Source: Parasitella parasitica
Lineage: Eukaryota > Mucoromycota > Mucoromycetes > Mucorales > Mucoraceae
Assembly (NCBI GenBank): GCA_025201805.1
Contig: MU619314.1
Location: forward strand, 1-64,000
DNA: 64,000 nucleotides
Direction: 5' to 3'
The translations under genes and the position numbers were made by a program. Positions 34,780-47,859 of the stretch are shown here, piece after piece. Each line of letters opens with the position of its first letter. Within the stretch, counting starts at the first letter, position 1. Under the pieces are notes generated by a model. It was not told where the DNA came from. It made no database searches and saw only the letters and a list, made by a program, of their open reading frames with translations.

Positions 34780-37653
34780 TTATCGTGCACCTCCAATATA
34801 AACTGATCTCAAAACTCTGATAAAGAATTGATTACCATGTTTGATATACATACACAACATATGCTATTCTCTTACCTGGCTACATTTTCCATTGCTTTGC
34901 GTCTCATTCTCTCTTTTTGACTGAGCACAGCATGTCCTGGCAACGCTGTTCGCAAAACCCTGTTGAATCTATGAGTATAATTCACGCCATCACCGCTATT
35001 ATCACTCACTTTTCAAACAATACAATCACGTCTTGGCTGTTCAAACGGCTATATTTTTTGTTTCTAACTTGAGGAGTCAAGTATTCTTCCGGATTATCTG
35101 ACAGAATAGCAAGATCAAGCAACTGTCGCAATTCTACAAAGGTATCCATAACAGTTGGGTCGCCTAGACTATGCACAAAACCCTCAACAAAGCGGACATC
35201 CGTGTCAAAATTACTCAATGCAATTTCTGTCATAATACGTTGATCTGGATTCAGCAATAAACTCTTCATCGATTGGCTCAAATGTTCCAAAGCATCAAAA
35301 TACAGCAAGCTTTTGATAGTTTCTGGTAGATTTAACAGTGCAGCATTAGTAACGTTGGTCAGAAAAGTGACCAAATCCTGTAGACTTGGGCTAGGTTGCT
35401 TTTGGATCTCTTGAGATTCCCAGTCGTATTCAAACAGCTCCAAGAATTCATCCAATTTAGAATTTACCAGTTCGAAAATACGTTTTTCAGCTTTATGACG
35501 AGTGTCTTTAAATGTGGATGTAGCCTTGAGATGAATACGGCCAGAGCGATGGAAAGAACGAGTTTCCATCAGTAACATTTCGAAATCAGGACATGTTGAT
35601 TCAAAGTATTCAATGTTGATGATAATCTGGACAATCTGCGATAAATTGGTGGATTGCAACTTCTTCAATAAGATAGCATTGACTTTTTGAATCAGTAAGC
35701 TATCTACTGCTTTCTTAAGAATATCGTCCATTTCACCGTGCGTTTGACTAAATCCTTCCGCAAACTGATAAAACTGATGGACAAAGAAACTGACATCACG
35801 ACAACAAGTTGGAAACACTTTCGAGAATGGTAAACGTAAGGGGAATCTAATTAAGCGTATTAGAAAAATGAAGTAAAGTGAAAAGAAAGAAAAAAAAATA
35901 CCCATATCTCTTTATGAATTCTCGATCTGGTCGGAATCGGGTATATTGCATCACTTCCTTAAGTTCATCGTCGTTCTCCACCGTCATCGGCATACACTCA
36001 TCTTCTTGCACAATCTTTTCAAATACCTGACTGTATTGGTTAATGAGTAATTCCGAATAGCGTTGGAATAGTGTCAACAGGGTTTCTTGCAATGGTTTGA
36101 CAGAATAATCAAATCCTTCCAGAGTTTGAATAAATATCAGCAAGGAAAACTTGATCCTCAGGAACAGTTCAGGGTCACTGCATCCTTTCAAACTCTCGGA
36201 AACTACCAAGATAACTTTGCCCGTAACCATCTCCCATAGACCGTCCACCTCAGCTTGGCTTCTGAAGTCAGTTGTATTGTGTAAAATCATGTGTTCAATG
36301 ATAAAAAAGCCAACAATGTCTTGAAGCAAAAAGTCAAATGTTGTCAGGTTGCCATCACGAAAGTTAATAGGAGTGGATAGAGCTAAATTTGCTTGTGCCT
36401 GCAATTGTATGTGAGTTGTTTGGTACACTATTCACACAATGTACTGAAATTACTCTTCTATCCTCTGAATAAGACGTCTTGAATTCGTTTCTCTTGCCCA
36501 ATGTTTCGTACACATGAATGCAACGATAAAGGGGCTCGAAATCAATATTCACTTCATCCAAAATACTCGCTATCTAAAGTTAAGTGAATACGTTCAACAG
36601 TATACAAATGAAAAAATGGCATAACTTACTTTCTAATCCTTCATTGACAACCATTTCTATTGCTGAATTCACTTGGTGATGTTGAAGATTCTTCAGCTTT
36701 GGATTTTCTGTAGTCTTTGACCTCCATCTTTCCTGTCTTTCTTGCATGCGTTGCATAGCTAGATTTCCGATTTCTCGAGATATCTCACGAACTCTTGCCA
36801 GCCATTCTTTTAACTCAACAGTAACTGTGGTTTTGATAGAGTTCTGCATCACTGGTATCCCTTGGGCCAACATTTTAGCAAAAGTATATTGTGTAATTTG
36901 GCCTAAACGGTCATTCTCAAGCCTGTCCAACATCTTTTTGGCGTTGTTCGTTGATGTTAGTTGCAATACTTCATACACAGTGCAATATACTCACTTTCAA
37001 AGCAGCGTAGTATTTCTTTTTCTCCAATAAATCATTGACTCTGTTGGCAGACTCCAGTACGACCAAACTAGATTGGAGTGCTTCAATAGCGTCCTCCACA
37101 TTCTGTTGAACTTTCCTAGCATTGGTCAGTTCTCGTTTCTAGGGAAAAAAAAAAAGGTGGTAAATGGAACGGTTTGAATCATGCATTTTGTGTTTATGCT
37201 CACTTTTTCAGCCCATCGAGTGCCTCGCGATTGTAGAGCCTCGTTGACTTCTGCTAGCTTTCTGCGTAGCTCGACTGACCCTTGCCTTACTTTCAAGAGC
37301 TGATCTACAGCATGCACAAATTCCTATGTGTATTCTAGATCAATACTTTTTTGCTTCTTTGTCCATAATGGTACATTTGTTGATTTTACTTGATAGTGAG
37401 AATTACACATGCGTTCGATTTCTCCATCTTTTTTTCGGATTAAAGTGTCTAGCGCATCTAGAAATGCTTCCTGTTTGCCTGTTTCTGTAATGTTCTTGAT
37501 GACAGGACCTAACTGCTCCAAGTTTTCAGAATCATCCAGAGTTGCAGAAAATATCAGCTCGATTCCGCTTGCAAAGACGTTCGTGTCGCTGATAGACGTC
37601 TTTTCCATAGATCTTGCTAGTCTTCCGAGCTCATCGTTGTTTGTTGACGGCAT
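34780..37653 (-). CDS. SEC15: Exocyst subunit Sec15
   Basis: Sec15 links secretory vesicles (through Rab GTPases) to the exocyst tether at sites of growth. Nine exons were read: 37653-37390, 37323-37204, 37138-36995, 36933-36630, 36569-36454, 36398-35902, 35846-35010, 34959-34876, 34816-34780 (800 aa, all phases agree). The N-terminal half is coiled coil. The region KKKYYAALK followed by MLDRLENDRLGQITQYTF matches the Sec15 core. The segment DFEPLYRCIHVYETLGKR and the DIVGFFIIEHMILH stretch match the domain hinge. The all-helical C-terminal domain ends in a short basic tail. Both ends fit the family. A CT/GA-rich repeat lies just upstream of the start. Confidence 0.93.
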
Positions 37654-37663
37654 TATGATTTAG

Positions 37664-38997
37664 TAGACAGAGTAAGAGAGAAAGAGAGAAAGAGAGAATA
37701 AAAAGTGAATAACAAATGTGCAACCAAATGTGTCGGTTGATGACGCGCTATAAAAGAAAAAGTAGATGCAGCATTAATTGGAACTCGAACACTCTCCACT
37801 TGGGCAAATAGATTTTAACAATTCTATTCATATTGTAATTTCCGTAAACAGCCCTCAAGATCTATCAAATAGTACTTTTTAGTGTTTCTGCTAGATAAAT
37901 CAATTCTGAAAGAGAACCTTGATGGTTTCAAAATGGCAGCAAAACACCTCTAAGCACTGTGCTAAAAATTGTGTTGAAGCGTAGCCCCAGAACTATACTA
38001 ATGTTCAAATACTACTTGACACTGTCATAGGTACACTCAAGTTGTGTTTTCTTCACTTTTCTTTAAAGCTTTTCATATTTCAGTGGTGTTCTGAGATTGA
38101 ATATCTCACTGCTTCTTTTCCTCCATTGACGCTTGAATTGTGAAGAATTATCTTTTCTTTTTGCATTTATTCAGATTCTGCCGCTAATTGCTTACAAATT
38201 AGCACACACTTAATTATTAAAACTTATGAAGAATTGTACTGCGTATCTAACAGTATAATTTTGAAAAGAATCGTAAATGCATATCGTACGCAATATTAAA
38301 AAAAAGGGAAATATTAATACCGGCCAAAAGTCAAACTTTCCATTAATTAACATCCAGACACACATTTGCAAACAATGCAAGCAGTTTATATTATTTTATA
38401 CCAATAATTATCTTAATAAAAAGTTTTATTTTTTGGGCGAAAACCTCAGTAAACCAAATTTTAACGATTTTGATGCAGTAGTTACAGGCATTGGAGGTCG
38501 ATTTTGACGAGATTTTTCATGGCACTAACTTTTGGGGATATAGTAGTATTTAGTAATTATAGACCGAAAAGTGTCGTTTGGTGCAATTTCGAGCACTCGC
38601 AGCAGGCTGAAACCGCCAAAATCAGGCTTTGAAATTCTCGGTTTTAGGCTGTTTTGTACACATTTATTCGTATTTATCAAATAAAGCAGCTGTTCTCAAC
38701 GTTCTTTTTTTTCTTTCATCTACTACTGTATATTTATCCTCATAGTGGGTTTATCTGGGTTGATAGAACATGTTCTACAAACCTCTAAAATAGCACAGTT
38801 CAGGTTTCAAAGAAGAATGAGCATACACATAAGATTGACTGAAATCCCTTTGAAATATAGACATTGCATATATTTCATATGAACATTTCTACTAAAGACT
38901 GCATTCATACACTCCAGTCAACTTACACATACACAGCAACGCAAGAAATACATTTCGCTGCTTTTATTTTATCAAAAACGATTATAATGCCATGTAT
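37664..38997. other. Intergenic DNA between SEC15 and the DNAJC8-like gene
   Basis: Contains the SEC15 promoter (a purine-rich GAGAAAGAGAGAAAGAG tract at about 37675-37700). There is one 76-codon plus-strand frame (38277-38507) without similarity I recognise. The last 250 bp would be DNAJC8 3' UTR. Nothing else seen. Confidence 0.45.
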
Positions 38998-39726
38998 TTA
39001 CAACCCTGATTTTCTAATTTTCTTGACCTTTTTACCACCTTTCTTTTGAAAATCACGCCAACTACTTACACGAGTGTCTCGGGATGCTTCCCACTGCTTT
39101 GCGTCTTCAGCCTTTCGCTTTCTTTCATTAACCATTTGTTCAGCCTTTCTCTTTTCTGCACCCTCTGCCTCCATTTCCTTCTTCATTTGACGGCGTTTTC
39201 GAAGTTCCATTTCTATCAAAATTTCCTTCATTTTTTCTTTCACCTGTGTTTGACCTTGAGATGTTTGTAAATACGGATATTCTTTTTCATCGAGGATAGC
39301 GATAGAGTCCAGCGATGCTTTGAGCTGGGGAGCTCCTCCTTCTGGATCCTCCGTCATGATTGGAGCATTGACCTTGATTTCTGTCTTGATCTTGTGTCCG
39401 TTGTCACGCAACACTTCCACACGAGCCTCTTCAATCACTGTCAAAAGAAACTTGATGCGAGATTCATCTGTCAATTCAGATTCTGCTTTCTTCAATAAAG
39501 CAAATGCATCCTGTGCATTCTCATGCTGAACCTTGTCAGGATGTATCATTAAGCTCTTTTTGCGATACGCCATTTTGATTGCTTTGGGATCGGGTTTGTT
39601 GTATGGAAGCTCGAGGATTGCAAACGGGTCTAGTTTGAAACAAGCCATAACCCTTTCAATCTCTACCTGTTTTTCTGATTGGGAGAAGAATTTGTCGAGA
39701 TCTTCGTCTGTAGTAGATGTTGCCAT
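38998..39726 (-). CDS. DNAJC8-like J-domain protein (spliceosome-associated)
   Basis: A single-exon gene of 242 aa. The start is the ATG at 39726 (MATSTTDEDLD); an in-frame extension upstream lacks an ATG and would add 26 residues. The J domain (about residues 32-95) includes LDPFAILELP, AYRKKSLMIHPDK with the HPD motif, and LKKAESELTD. The C-terminal half is a long charged helix (EMELRKRRQMKKEMEAEGAE) that ends in WEASRDTRVSSWRDFQKK, the signature end of DNAJC8/Spf31, a nuclear J protein found with the spliceosome. It shares a 281-bp divergent promoter with the PNUTS-like gene. Confidence 0.9.
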   Translation of the reverse strand: MATSTTDEDLDKFFSQSEKQVEIERVMACFKLDPFAILELPYNKPDPKAIKMAYRKKSLMIHPDKVQHENAQDAFALLKKAESELTDESRIKFLLTVIEEARVEVLRDNGHKIKTEIKVNAPIMTEDPEGGAPQLKASLDSIAILDEKEYPYLQTSQGQTQVKEKMKEILIEMELRKRRQMKKEMEAEGAEKRKAEQMVNERKRKAEDAKQWEASRDTRVSSWRDFQKKGGKKVKKIRKSGL

Positions 39727-40007
39727 GGTGTCTGCTATAGTAAAAGAAAACAATCTTATAGGGCTTATTTCAAAGATTTGCCAAGCAAATGAAGCAGGAA
39801 GCAATCAATCTAGACGTCATCAGAGTAACTACCCAGTGGGAAACGACTGCTATAAAGAAGAAATTTTCTCTCTTTTGTTTAGTTTTTCTTTTTTTCCCAT
39901 TCTTCTCTTGTAGTTATCAAAAAGATACTTTCTGTATCAAACCTTCATTATCCATATTATTTGTACGTATATTATCTTTTCTACATCCTCTTTTCATATA
40001 AAACAGA

Positions 40008-43000
40008 ATGTCTAGCGGCACGAATGGTAAGCCTTATATTTTCTTTTATATTAATCATACGGTGATAAAAAAAAGTGCAATGGGATACCTAGTCAAGATA
40101 TTGTCAAATATGGCAGACACTAGAGCATCTCATCTTCTTCCCTCCTCTTTTCTCAATGTATATTGAAAAAAAAAACTCGATAACCGTCATGTTTTGTATT
40201 GCCCATATAATCTCTTTGAAAGGTTGTATAACTACAAACTACCACTATCACAAAAACCTCCAAAAGAAGAGAAAAAGTCATGGAAAGAAGAAGAGCAGCG
40301 TTCCAGAAAAGAGGCAAGAAAAACGAATCAATTACCTCGGTAAAACGAGTGTAAATCAAACATTGAATTCGTCATTTTTTACTCTTTTTTTTTCTATGTA
40401 CTAGAAAACGCATGATTCTTTTGATTCCCTTTTTTTCATATACATATTTTTCCAGTCTATTGTTTTTCTTGTTGCTATGCTGGAAAAGAAAAGAACTGAA
40501 AGTCAGTTTCTTTTTAAGAATTTGTTATTTGTGCATGAAGACACATTTTTTACCAGTTGACAACTGAAGATTGCTTCTGATTGGAAAAGCCATGAATCGA
40601 CTAGAAGACGAGATACAGTAGAGTCAATATATTGGTTAAATTGCATTCGCTTACACATAGACATGCACAAAGTCGAAGAAGAGAGGGAGGGGGAAGATGA
40701 TATTGGGAAGCACCTTGATTTTTCGATTATAATATTTATAACACAATGAAATGTTGAATATTAAAGTATTGATTTTTTTTAAATTACAAACAGAAGCTAT
40801 TCCGATGCTTGGAGGTGTTACCAGCGTTACAGGTGCGTAAATAAATGCCAGTGAGAAATCAAGCCTGGTGGGTTTTTTGTTTTTACATGTTTGTGGCTAG
40901 CAGTTCATGCGACTCCAATTGACAAACATGTTTAAAAATAAACCCAATTAATGTCGAAAAATGGATATTAACCTTTTTTTTTTTTTTTTTTTTTAGAAAT
41001 GCCATCCACAACATTTGAACCATTCGAGAAAGGAATTAAAACTGTAGATGATTATCAAAAATACTTGACTATACTCCAGAATACTAGTGAATTTAAGCCA
41101 AGTCTATTTGAACCTTTATTTAAAACTCTGGACAGTGTTGTGCTCAACAGGTATGTAGTTCATGATTTTAGAAGGGAACACAATAGCTGAAATTTTACGC
41201 AGCATTGGTGAATCACAAGAATTTGGTAAAGTTATGAAGCAATCGATGGATATTGCATGCACCACTTGGAATGAAGCCATGATCAAATCTCTTCTGAAGG
41301 TATGTGTATTTTGTAAAAAACGAGCTTTGCCACAATCTTTAACACAATAAACCTGTTTTGATTTTAGATAATGCGCTATTTACCGCTCAATTTGGATGTT
41401 TTGATAAAAAACTCTTTAGGATTCGGTGTCAAAAACATTAAAAAAAATGCAACTGAAAAGAATTCTACTGAAATTATTGACTTGACCAATTCTCTAATTG
41501 AAAAGTGGAAGGGATTACAAAAGAAATCAAGCGTAAATGCCAATGGCAAGCGTAACAGTCCAGACAGACGTAAGAAGTAAAGCAAATCCAGGAACTTGCG
41601 TCTTTACTAACTATTTCCAATCTCATATGAATAGTCTCTTCTACTTCGCCACCTTCGTCAACTGAGCAGCCTGTTAAGAAGCAAATTAAGCTTGCAATTC
41701 AAAAAGAACCTCCCAGCAGACCAAAAGCGATGGCTGATCCAAACTTCTTGTCGTCCTTGAGAGAATCTAAAAAATATCCAAACACTCGCCCTATTTATAA
41801 CGTTGACAAGATCCTCGAAGGATTCGGAAACAAATATGGTAAAACGAGCACGGCTTCAGAAGCCGATACAATGTCCCTAAGTAGTTTTAAGAAACGAGAT
41901 GCTGAGGACTCAACTCCTGGTGTTGATTCTCCAAAGAAAAAGAGAGTTCGCTTTAAAGATGATTTGTTCGAAATTAGAGAGTATGAGAAGAATCCTGAGG
42001 AATGGACTAACTTTGTAAGTGATGCGATCTGAATCACTAGAAACAGCACTCTAACCACTCGATGACACAAATATAGGATTCTAATGGCCAAAATGTGGAC
42101 CATCAGTATGGCAATGCTCGTGACCTTGATGTAAAAGAGGGCCAAAACGCATTCATACATGCTCCAGAAATTGCTTGGTACACACCTTTCAAGCTTCAGT
42201 TTGATTTGGATGATCCCAATTCCAACTTAAATGTTCGCAGCGCGATTCAAACTAATGAAGTGCTGGCCCAAGATGGCCGTGAGAAGCTGGCATTGGCAGC
42301 AATTTACACTAGCCCACAACATATTCCACCTTCCCCTGCAGAGCCGGATGAGATACCTGACCCCAATTCCGATACTTCTGTTACAGTCATTCCATTAGAA
42401 GATACGGAATATTCACCTCCATCCAATTCTGGGAATGACCCATCATTATCATTGCTGCATTCTTCTCATCCTGTATCCTACTCTTCATTTTCTTCATCAT
42501 CAGTAACAGAGCCTGTCGTCCAGCCTAATCTGCTTACAGCTGCTAATCTGAATGCTGCTCTTGCTGCGATACAAGAAAAAACTTCGTCTCATTTGATACC
42601 TCAGCAACCACAGCAACACTACAATTACCCTGTTACGAATGCTGCGTTACAAGTGCATGAGCCAAGCACAGCTACTTTTCAAGACCAATCAGCCGCTGCT
42701 TCTACTAGCCTCCAAGGCACCGCTTCACCCACGACTCCTCCTACAATCGCTGGGATGCTTGGCCAACCAGAAATTTCTTCTCATACAGTTGACAATATAC
42801 TTAAGAATAATCCTAGGTTAGCATTTTTAAATAATTTATCTGCCGTACACTTGTATTTACGTGTTATTGTTTATAGTATCATGAACTCTTTAAAACAGTT
42901 GTCTTTTCTAACAGGAAATAACACTGTCAATGCTTTACCACCGCCTCAGGCACAATCTCAACCAGCATATCAATCCATATTACCTTATCAATCGTATCAA

Positions 43001-43323
43001 CAGCAAACCCCTCCTCCTCCTTCCAACCAACAGCAATTTTATCACAATAATGTAAGTTTATGGTAACTTATATATAATAATTCATCTAATAACGAACTTA
43101 CTGGTAGAATTGGAATCACAACCCCAATAGCGAGTACACGAATGATGGGCTGACTCAGGCACAGCGAAAGAAGAATAAAAATCGAGGTACCAAGAGAGGC
43201 AACCGTAGTAGTATGAAAGGATTAGGAAGGAATACTCGTTCTAATGTCTGTAACTTTCATAACACAGCAGAGGGTTGTCGCCGTGGTGAATCTTGCCCCT
43301 ATCTTCATGAAGGTCTTAATTAA
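40008..43323 (+). CDS. PNUTS-like protein (TFIIS-N, PP1-binding motif, CCCH finger)
   Basis: Exons: 40008-40026, 40794-40832, 40997-41150, 41203-41299, 41368-41569, 41635-42014, 42077-42816, 42877-43051, 43108-43323 (673 aa, phases agree). A TFIIS N-terminal-type helical domain covers about residues 35-170 (IMRYLPLNLDVLIKNSLG, IEKWKGLQKK). A PP1-docking RVxF site is in PKKKRVRFKDD at about 285. A Gln/Pro/Ser-rich middle follows, then a C-terminal zinc finger C-x8-C-x5-C-x3-H (CNFHNTAEGC, then CPYLH). This order is that of PNUTS (PPP1R10), the PP1 subunit acting on RNA polymerase II termination. Intron 1 is long (767 nt); the others are 50-165 nt. The match is by architecture; confidence is moderate. 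Confidence 0.68.
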
Positions 43324-43384
43324 CAAATCTGTTCGCAATGCTTGCTCCTTCTATATATAAGCTGCAAACTCACTACTACCTTTG

Positions 43385-43399
43385 NNNNNNNNNNNNNNN
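43385..43399. other. Assembly gap
   Basis: Fifteen N residues followed by an A run, between the 3' ends of the PNUTS-like and transporter genes. The true length is unknown. The next bases contain an imperfect inverted repeat around AAATCACTGAAAGTGATT. Confidence 0.99.
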
Positions 43400-43581
43400 A
43401 AAAAAAAAATCACTGAAAGTGATTCTAAAGAATTGCAGTGATTTTTATCACAATGTTAAAATTACTGTCCCAATGAATAAATATACATCTAGAGCAGATT
43501 CAAACATTTAAAACAGACATGCTAAAGTATAACTAGTTTAATAATCATAAGAGACTATTTGGATCAGTGTTAGAACCGAAG

Positions 43582-45190
43582 TCAAACTTTTACAAAAGGC
43601 TGCCAGCCAGCTCTCATAACGCGCAAGACTAGACAAAAAAGGCCACCTACCGCCATTAATAGCCCACCCCATACTGCTGCATAAACATAATTTGGGGGTG
43701 TGGTATGATTAACAATAGCGGATGCGATGGGAGTACCAAATAAATAGCCAAAAGTGTTTGTAAAATATAATAAGCCGGTTGCAGCAGTGATATTATCATA
43801 TCCAGCTACTTGAGGCAAAGAAGCAGGAAATAAAGTCAAGTAGCCACCACCAAAGAAGCCATAAAGAACTGCGAAAACCCAAATACTAGCCTCAGTACGA
43901 GCGTTTGTCCAGATAGCCAAACTCATAATACCAGCTAAAAACGTGCAAATAGTTAAACCATTGACCCGGCCAATTCTATCACTGGTATAACCGTTCACCA
44001 GTTTAGATACAGCGTTAATGGCAGAGAGAATGGCGGACAAGTTGGTACTCACCCAAGGGTTTAGGCCCATGAATGTAGCATAAGCTGTCATCAAAATTTC
44101 TTATTAGAGAAATCCATGTATTTATAGTTAGATTTGTACTTGCATGGCAAAAGAAAGGACGGTACCAAATAGCCAAATGTTGTGATAAAACCAACCACCA
44201 TCATGATGTTAAATTGCTTATTTTCCAAAAGAGACAATTGCCTATGATACATTTCAGTGAGGCCTTGGTTTTGTTCATCTTGTAAACGCTGTTTTTGCAG
44301 TTGAGTAGGTGATTGTTTCACAAAAATAGTTGCAAGGATCAAAAAGAAAAAGCAAATGAAGCCAGCAATACGAAGAGCCCATCGATAGCCCAAAGTAAGC
44401 ATAACTGCTTGACAAATATTAGATAAAACAAGGCCACCGACGCCTGATCCGCACATAGTAATGCCGATTGCAGTACCCCGACGAGTAGAAAACCACTCTT
44501 GTGGTGCGCTGATGCATGGAAACCACACAAAGGAAGCTCCAATGCCAAACATGACACCTTGAGTTAAATATAAATGCCAAACCTATACAGTGCAATTTTA
44601 ATCCACCAAGGTTATATACAATAAGACAAACATTTACATACCTCATGACTAATACTTGCCAACATGAGTGCAAGAGGACACATAATAGTAGCAAAAGCAA
44701 GCATCTTTGAATATCCTAATTTGCGAACAACCCATTCATTGATGGGGCCAATGATGAAGTACAAAGCAATGCATATTGACCCGATCCATGAGAGTTTTGT
44801 CATTTCTCCAACATAGACATTTTGATTGTAATTACGAAAAAATGTTCCCCAGCTATAATTTACGCCGTAGCTATATATGTAACTATGTTAATATCAGGTA
44901 TCGAAAGATTGCCAACCATACATACATAGCAAACATGCCCTATATAGCCAGGTGTCAGTTTAAGTTCATGTGCGCATGTGATTAACGAATTTTAAGCGTC
45001 CCAAACTTACACAAAAACAACCAAAGACCACAGTCCATGCTACTCTTCCACCATCAGGAGCATCCAATACGCCAACCTCACCAATGTCATTGCCAATCGT
45101 ATCACCATCGGTTTGTCGAATAGATACCATACCAAATTCTTCCTTGTGTAGATCACTCTGATCTATTACAGCTTGGGATTTCTGGGCCAT
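43582..45190 (-). CDS. Monocarboxylate-transporter-like MFS permease
   Basis: Exons: 45190-45011, 44939-44926, 44870-44642, 44582-44144, 44084-43582 (454 aa, phases agree). A 55-residue polar N-terminus leads to the MCT signature DAPDGGRVAW and TM1 (TVVFGCFC GMFAIYGVNYSWG across two introns). Twelve helices are expected. Conserved stretches are the loop with EWFSTRRGTAIGI, the central hydrophilic loop (QSPTQLQKQRLQDEQNQG) and SDRIGR between TM8 and TM9. Substrate cannot be told; fungal relatives move monocarboxylates or riboflavin-like compounds. Exon 2 is only 14 nt, and the fourth intron begins with GC rather than GT. Confidence 0.88.
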
Positions 45191-47859
45191 ATTTTATGAT
45201 TTATAGATGAATCCAAAATGAACCGTAAGAAAGATCAATTTATTTATACATATAAAAAAAAAAACAAGTTATATCTATTACAATTGATTGAGATCCCGAA
45301 GTCTTAAATACTCTTGTCAGTTCCATTATAACGCAAATTTGAGTGGATTTTATCCAAATAGAACAAAAAATATTTATCACAATAACAAGACATACTTGAC
45401 AACTTGGTTTATCTGGCTTGAATACGTTATGCAACCAATAATTGCGTATGAAAAGCTATTCGGATAACTTAGGATCCTGACGATGGAGATGGTTTCAGTC
45501 ACATTGATCTTGAAAGATCTACAAATGTTTTTGATGCACAGCACACGCATATTTCATTCTTGACAAACCTTAACTTCTATATCATTTGTCTACTCAAATT
45601 TTAAAAAATGTAAAATGAAAAGAATTTTAGCAATTTATTTTTTATATATTAAATGGACGTTAGAAAATGTATCATGAAAAGAATTTTAGCCATGTGTTAT
45701 ATGAATGTTAACGGATACGCACGTGGACATCTGAGTTGTTTTAGATAATGATTGAGCAATGAAACATGAACTGTGTATATGATAACATTTGAATCCAGTA
45801 AATATCTTGGAATTAAAATTGAGGTCAATTGTAATAATGCCTGCTACAGTAGTAGCGCTGTAATTTTAGGAGACAATATTCAACATGCTCAACAGCATGA
45901 GTATTCTTAGACCTTTGGGTAGCATATACTGTACGTGACATTTTGATTAAAGACTTTCATTTTATCGGATACATCTAGTTTTTTGTTGGGTTTTTACATA
46001 TATTTCTTCGAGCTACGTATGACATATATTTGACGAATCCAGATACTTTATATCTCTGCCTACCAAACTGTCATTACAAGTAGAATTGAAGCAAGGTTGT
46101 GCATATCAAAGAGTATCGCTGTTGATTTGATAGATTACAAGTGGTCAAGAAGAGCAATGGTTGATATAAAACGCTATGTTTGATTGTTGAGCAATACCAC
46201 ATACAGGTCTCTAAAAGCTCGGCATTCATCTTTTGCTAAAGTAACTTGTATCACAATTGTAGAATGTTTGTAGTTGTCACGTTTAACTTCTGTCTTTATA
46301 ACATTGTGCATGTCTTTCAAGATAGTATTTGTATAATGTGAAAGCAAATAAGCAGGTATTGACGAATCAATTTGATTATTTACCCTAAATGACAAGCTGG
46401 TTTGTTTTTTTAGAAAACCAAATGGCATCGAGTTGCATAAATCTGTCACAAAGCGACCTTAAGGAAACGGTCCAAGACTATATACACCATATTGGTACCT
46501 TAGATCGAGGTAGAAGATGGTGATCGTCTCATCATGGAAACGGATATTCAGTAATCAAATATCGCGGGCTTATAAATTGATGCAAGGAGATATGGTCGCA
46601 ACATCCATCTCCTTGATGCACAGACACAGGGGTAGCTTTAAAATGACACATCAAGTCGTGTGGATTCTTTTATTTAGAAAATATAAGAAAAGTATATGTT
46701 TACGTGATTTGTTTAAAAGGTTTCGCTATCCAGATTTGAATTCATAGATAAATGAAAAGCGCAGGTTTTGGAATTAGTCTTGAGCCTATATCCCTGATCA
46801 TAAAATTGGATACCATTGAGCTACTTAAATGCTGCATGTAGCTTTATCGCTGCCTTGTATGTAATGTGACAGAGATAAGCCGGGTTTGCTTAACTAATAC
46901 TCAGTTTGCTACATGACCATATATTTTTTTACTTGCTATTACGCTTTACAAAACACAAAAAATTGGCAAAAGGTCATTGTTAAGCGCGCTTTTACCTCTA
47001 GAACTAGGGCTTTGGCTGTATAGAATTGATTTTGGGAAGCCGAATCAGGTTAGCAGCAGCTATTTGGTAGATTTATATACATGTATTATGTATAAAAGAA
47101 AAGGGTAAACATGTGTAACAAGACTAAGAAGCAAACTAAATATATATTACAAAATGCAGGGCATGATTGAATTATTTTCAATTTAAGTTTTAATTTGTAA
47201 AACGTCAAAAAAAAAAAAGAAAGGAATCGACCATCATAAATGTAACAGTGCTAAATAATCAAAGTCAACAATTAGATAAGCAAATTAGTATCAAGAACAT
47301 GCAGAATTCGTGAGCCTCATGCCATATATACATATACATCCATTGTATTTATACAATCAAAACATGACAAAGAGTTTAATCAAACAGAGATATTCAGAGT
47401 TAGTTTAGTAAAACATGCAAACCAAACGAGCGCACCAACAAAAATCTAGGACCCATGAAAAATAGTCCTATTATACAACGTGTAGTAGCATAATACGGAC
47501 GATCTATCTGTATCATCCGACTAAAGTGGTAAAAAAAAAAAAAAGCTCAAGAGATACAAGAGATCTCAAGATTCACAAGACAAAGGGTGGGATTTTCAAC
47601 CAGATACATTTTAAGAAGTGTACAACAAACTACAGTTTTTGTAGGAAAAAAGCTTAAATTTATTGTAAAATGATAATGTAATGTAATAGTTATAATATGA
47701 GGGAAACACAATGAATATTTACAGCAATAAAAAGGAGAGAGTGTGGGGTACTTGTATGGAGAGGATAAATGTATATACTAGCTAAGAACGATTCATAAAC
47801 TAAGGAATGCAACAAGGAAAGGATTTGCCATAACAGAGTTTTATCAAAAAGTAATAAAA
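45191..47859. other. Gene-poor region upstream of the transporter and downstream of CDC24
   Basis: No recognisable gene in 2.7 kb. The longest frames are minus 46174-46449 (91 codons, starting MTDLCNSMPFGF) and plus 46517-46747 (76 codons); neither is recognised and base composition is ordinary. The last 700 bp before 47860 are AT-rich and hold the CDC24 3' UTR. Confidence 0.45.

Noticed and set aside
41151-41202. An apparent frameshift in the PNUTS-like gene after VVLN
   Set aside because: A 52-nt GTATGT...CGCAG intron restores the frame, and the total exon length becomes a multiple of three.
46780-46830. A tRNA-like stretch on the minus strand (GTAGCTCAATGGTA with a CTCAAGA loop)
   Set aside because: The D stem and anticodon stem do not pair and no acceptor stem is present.
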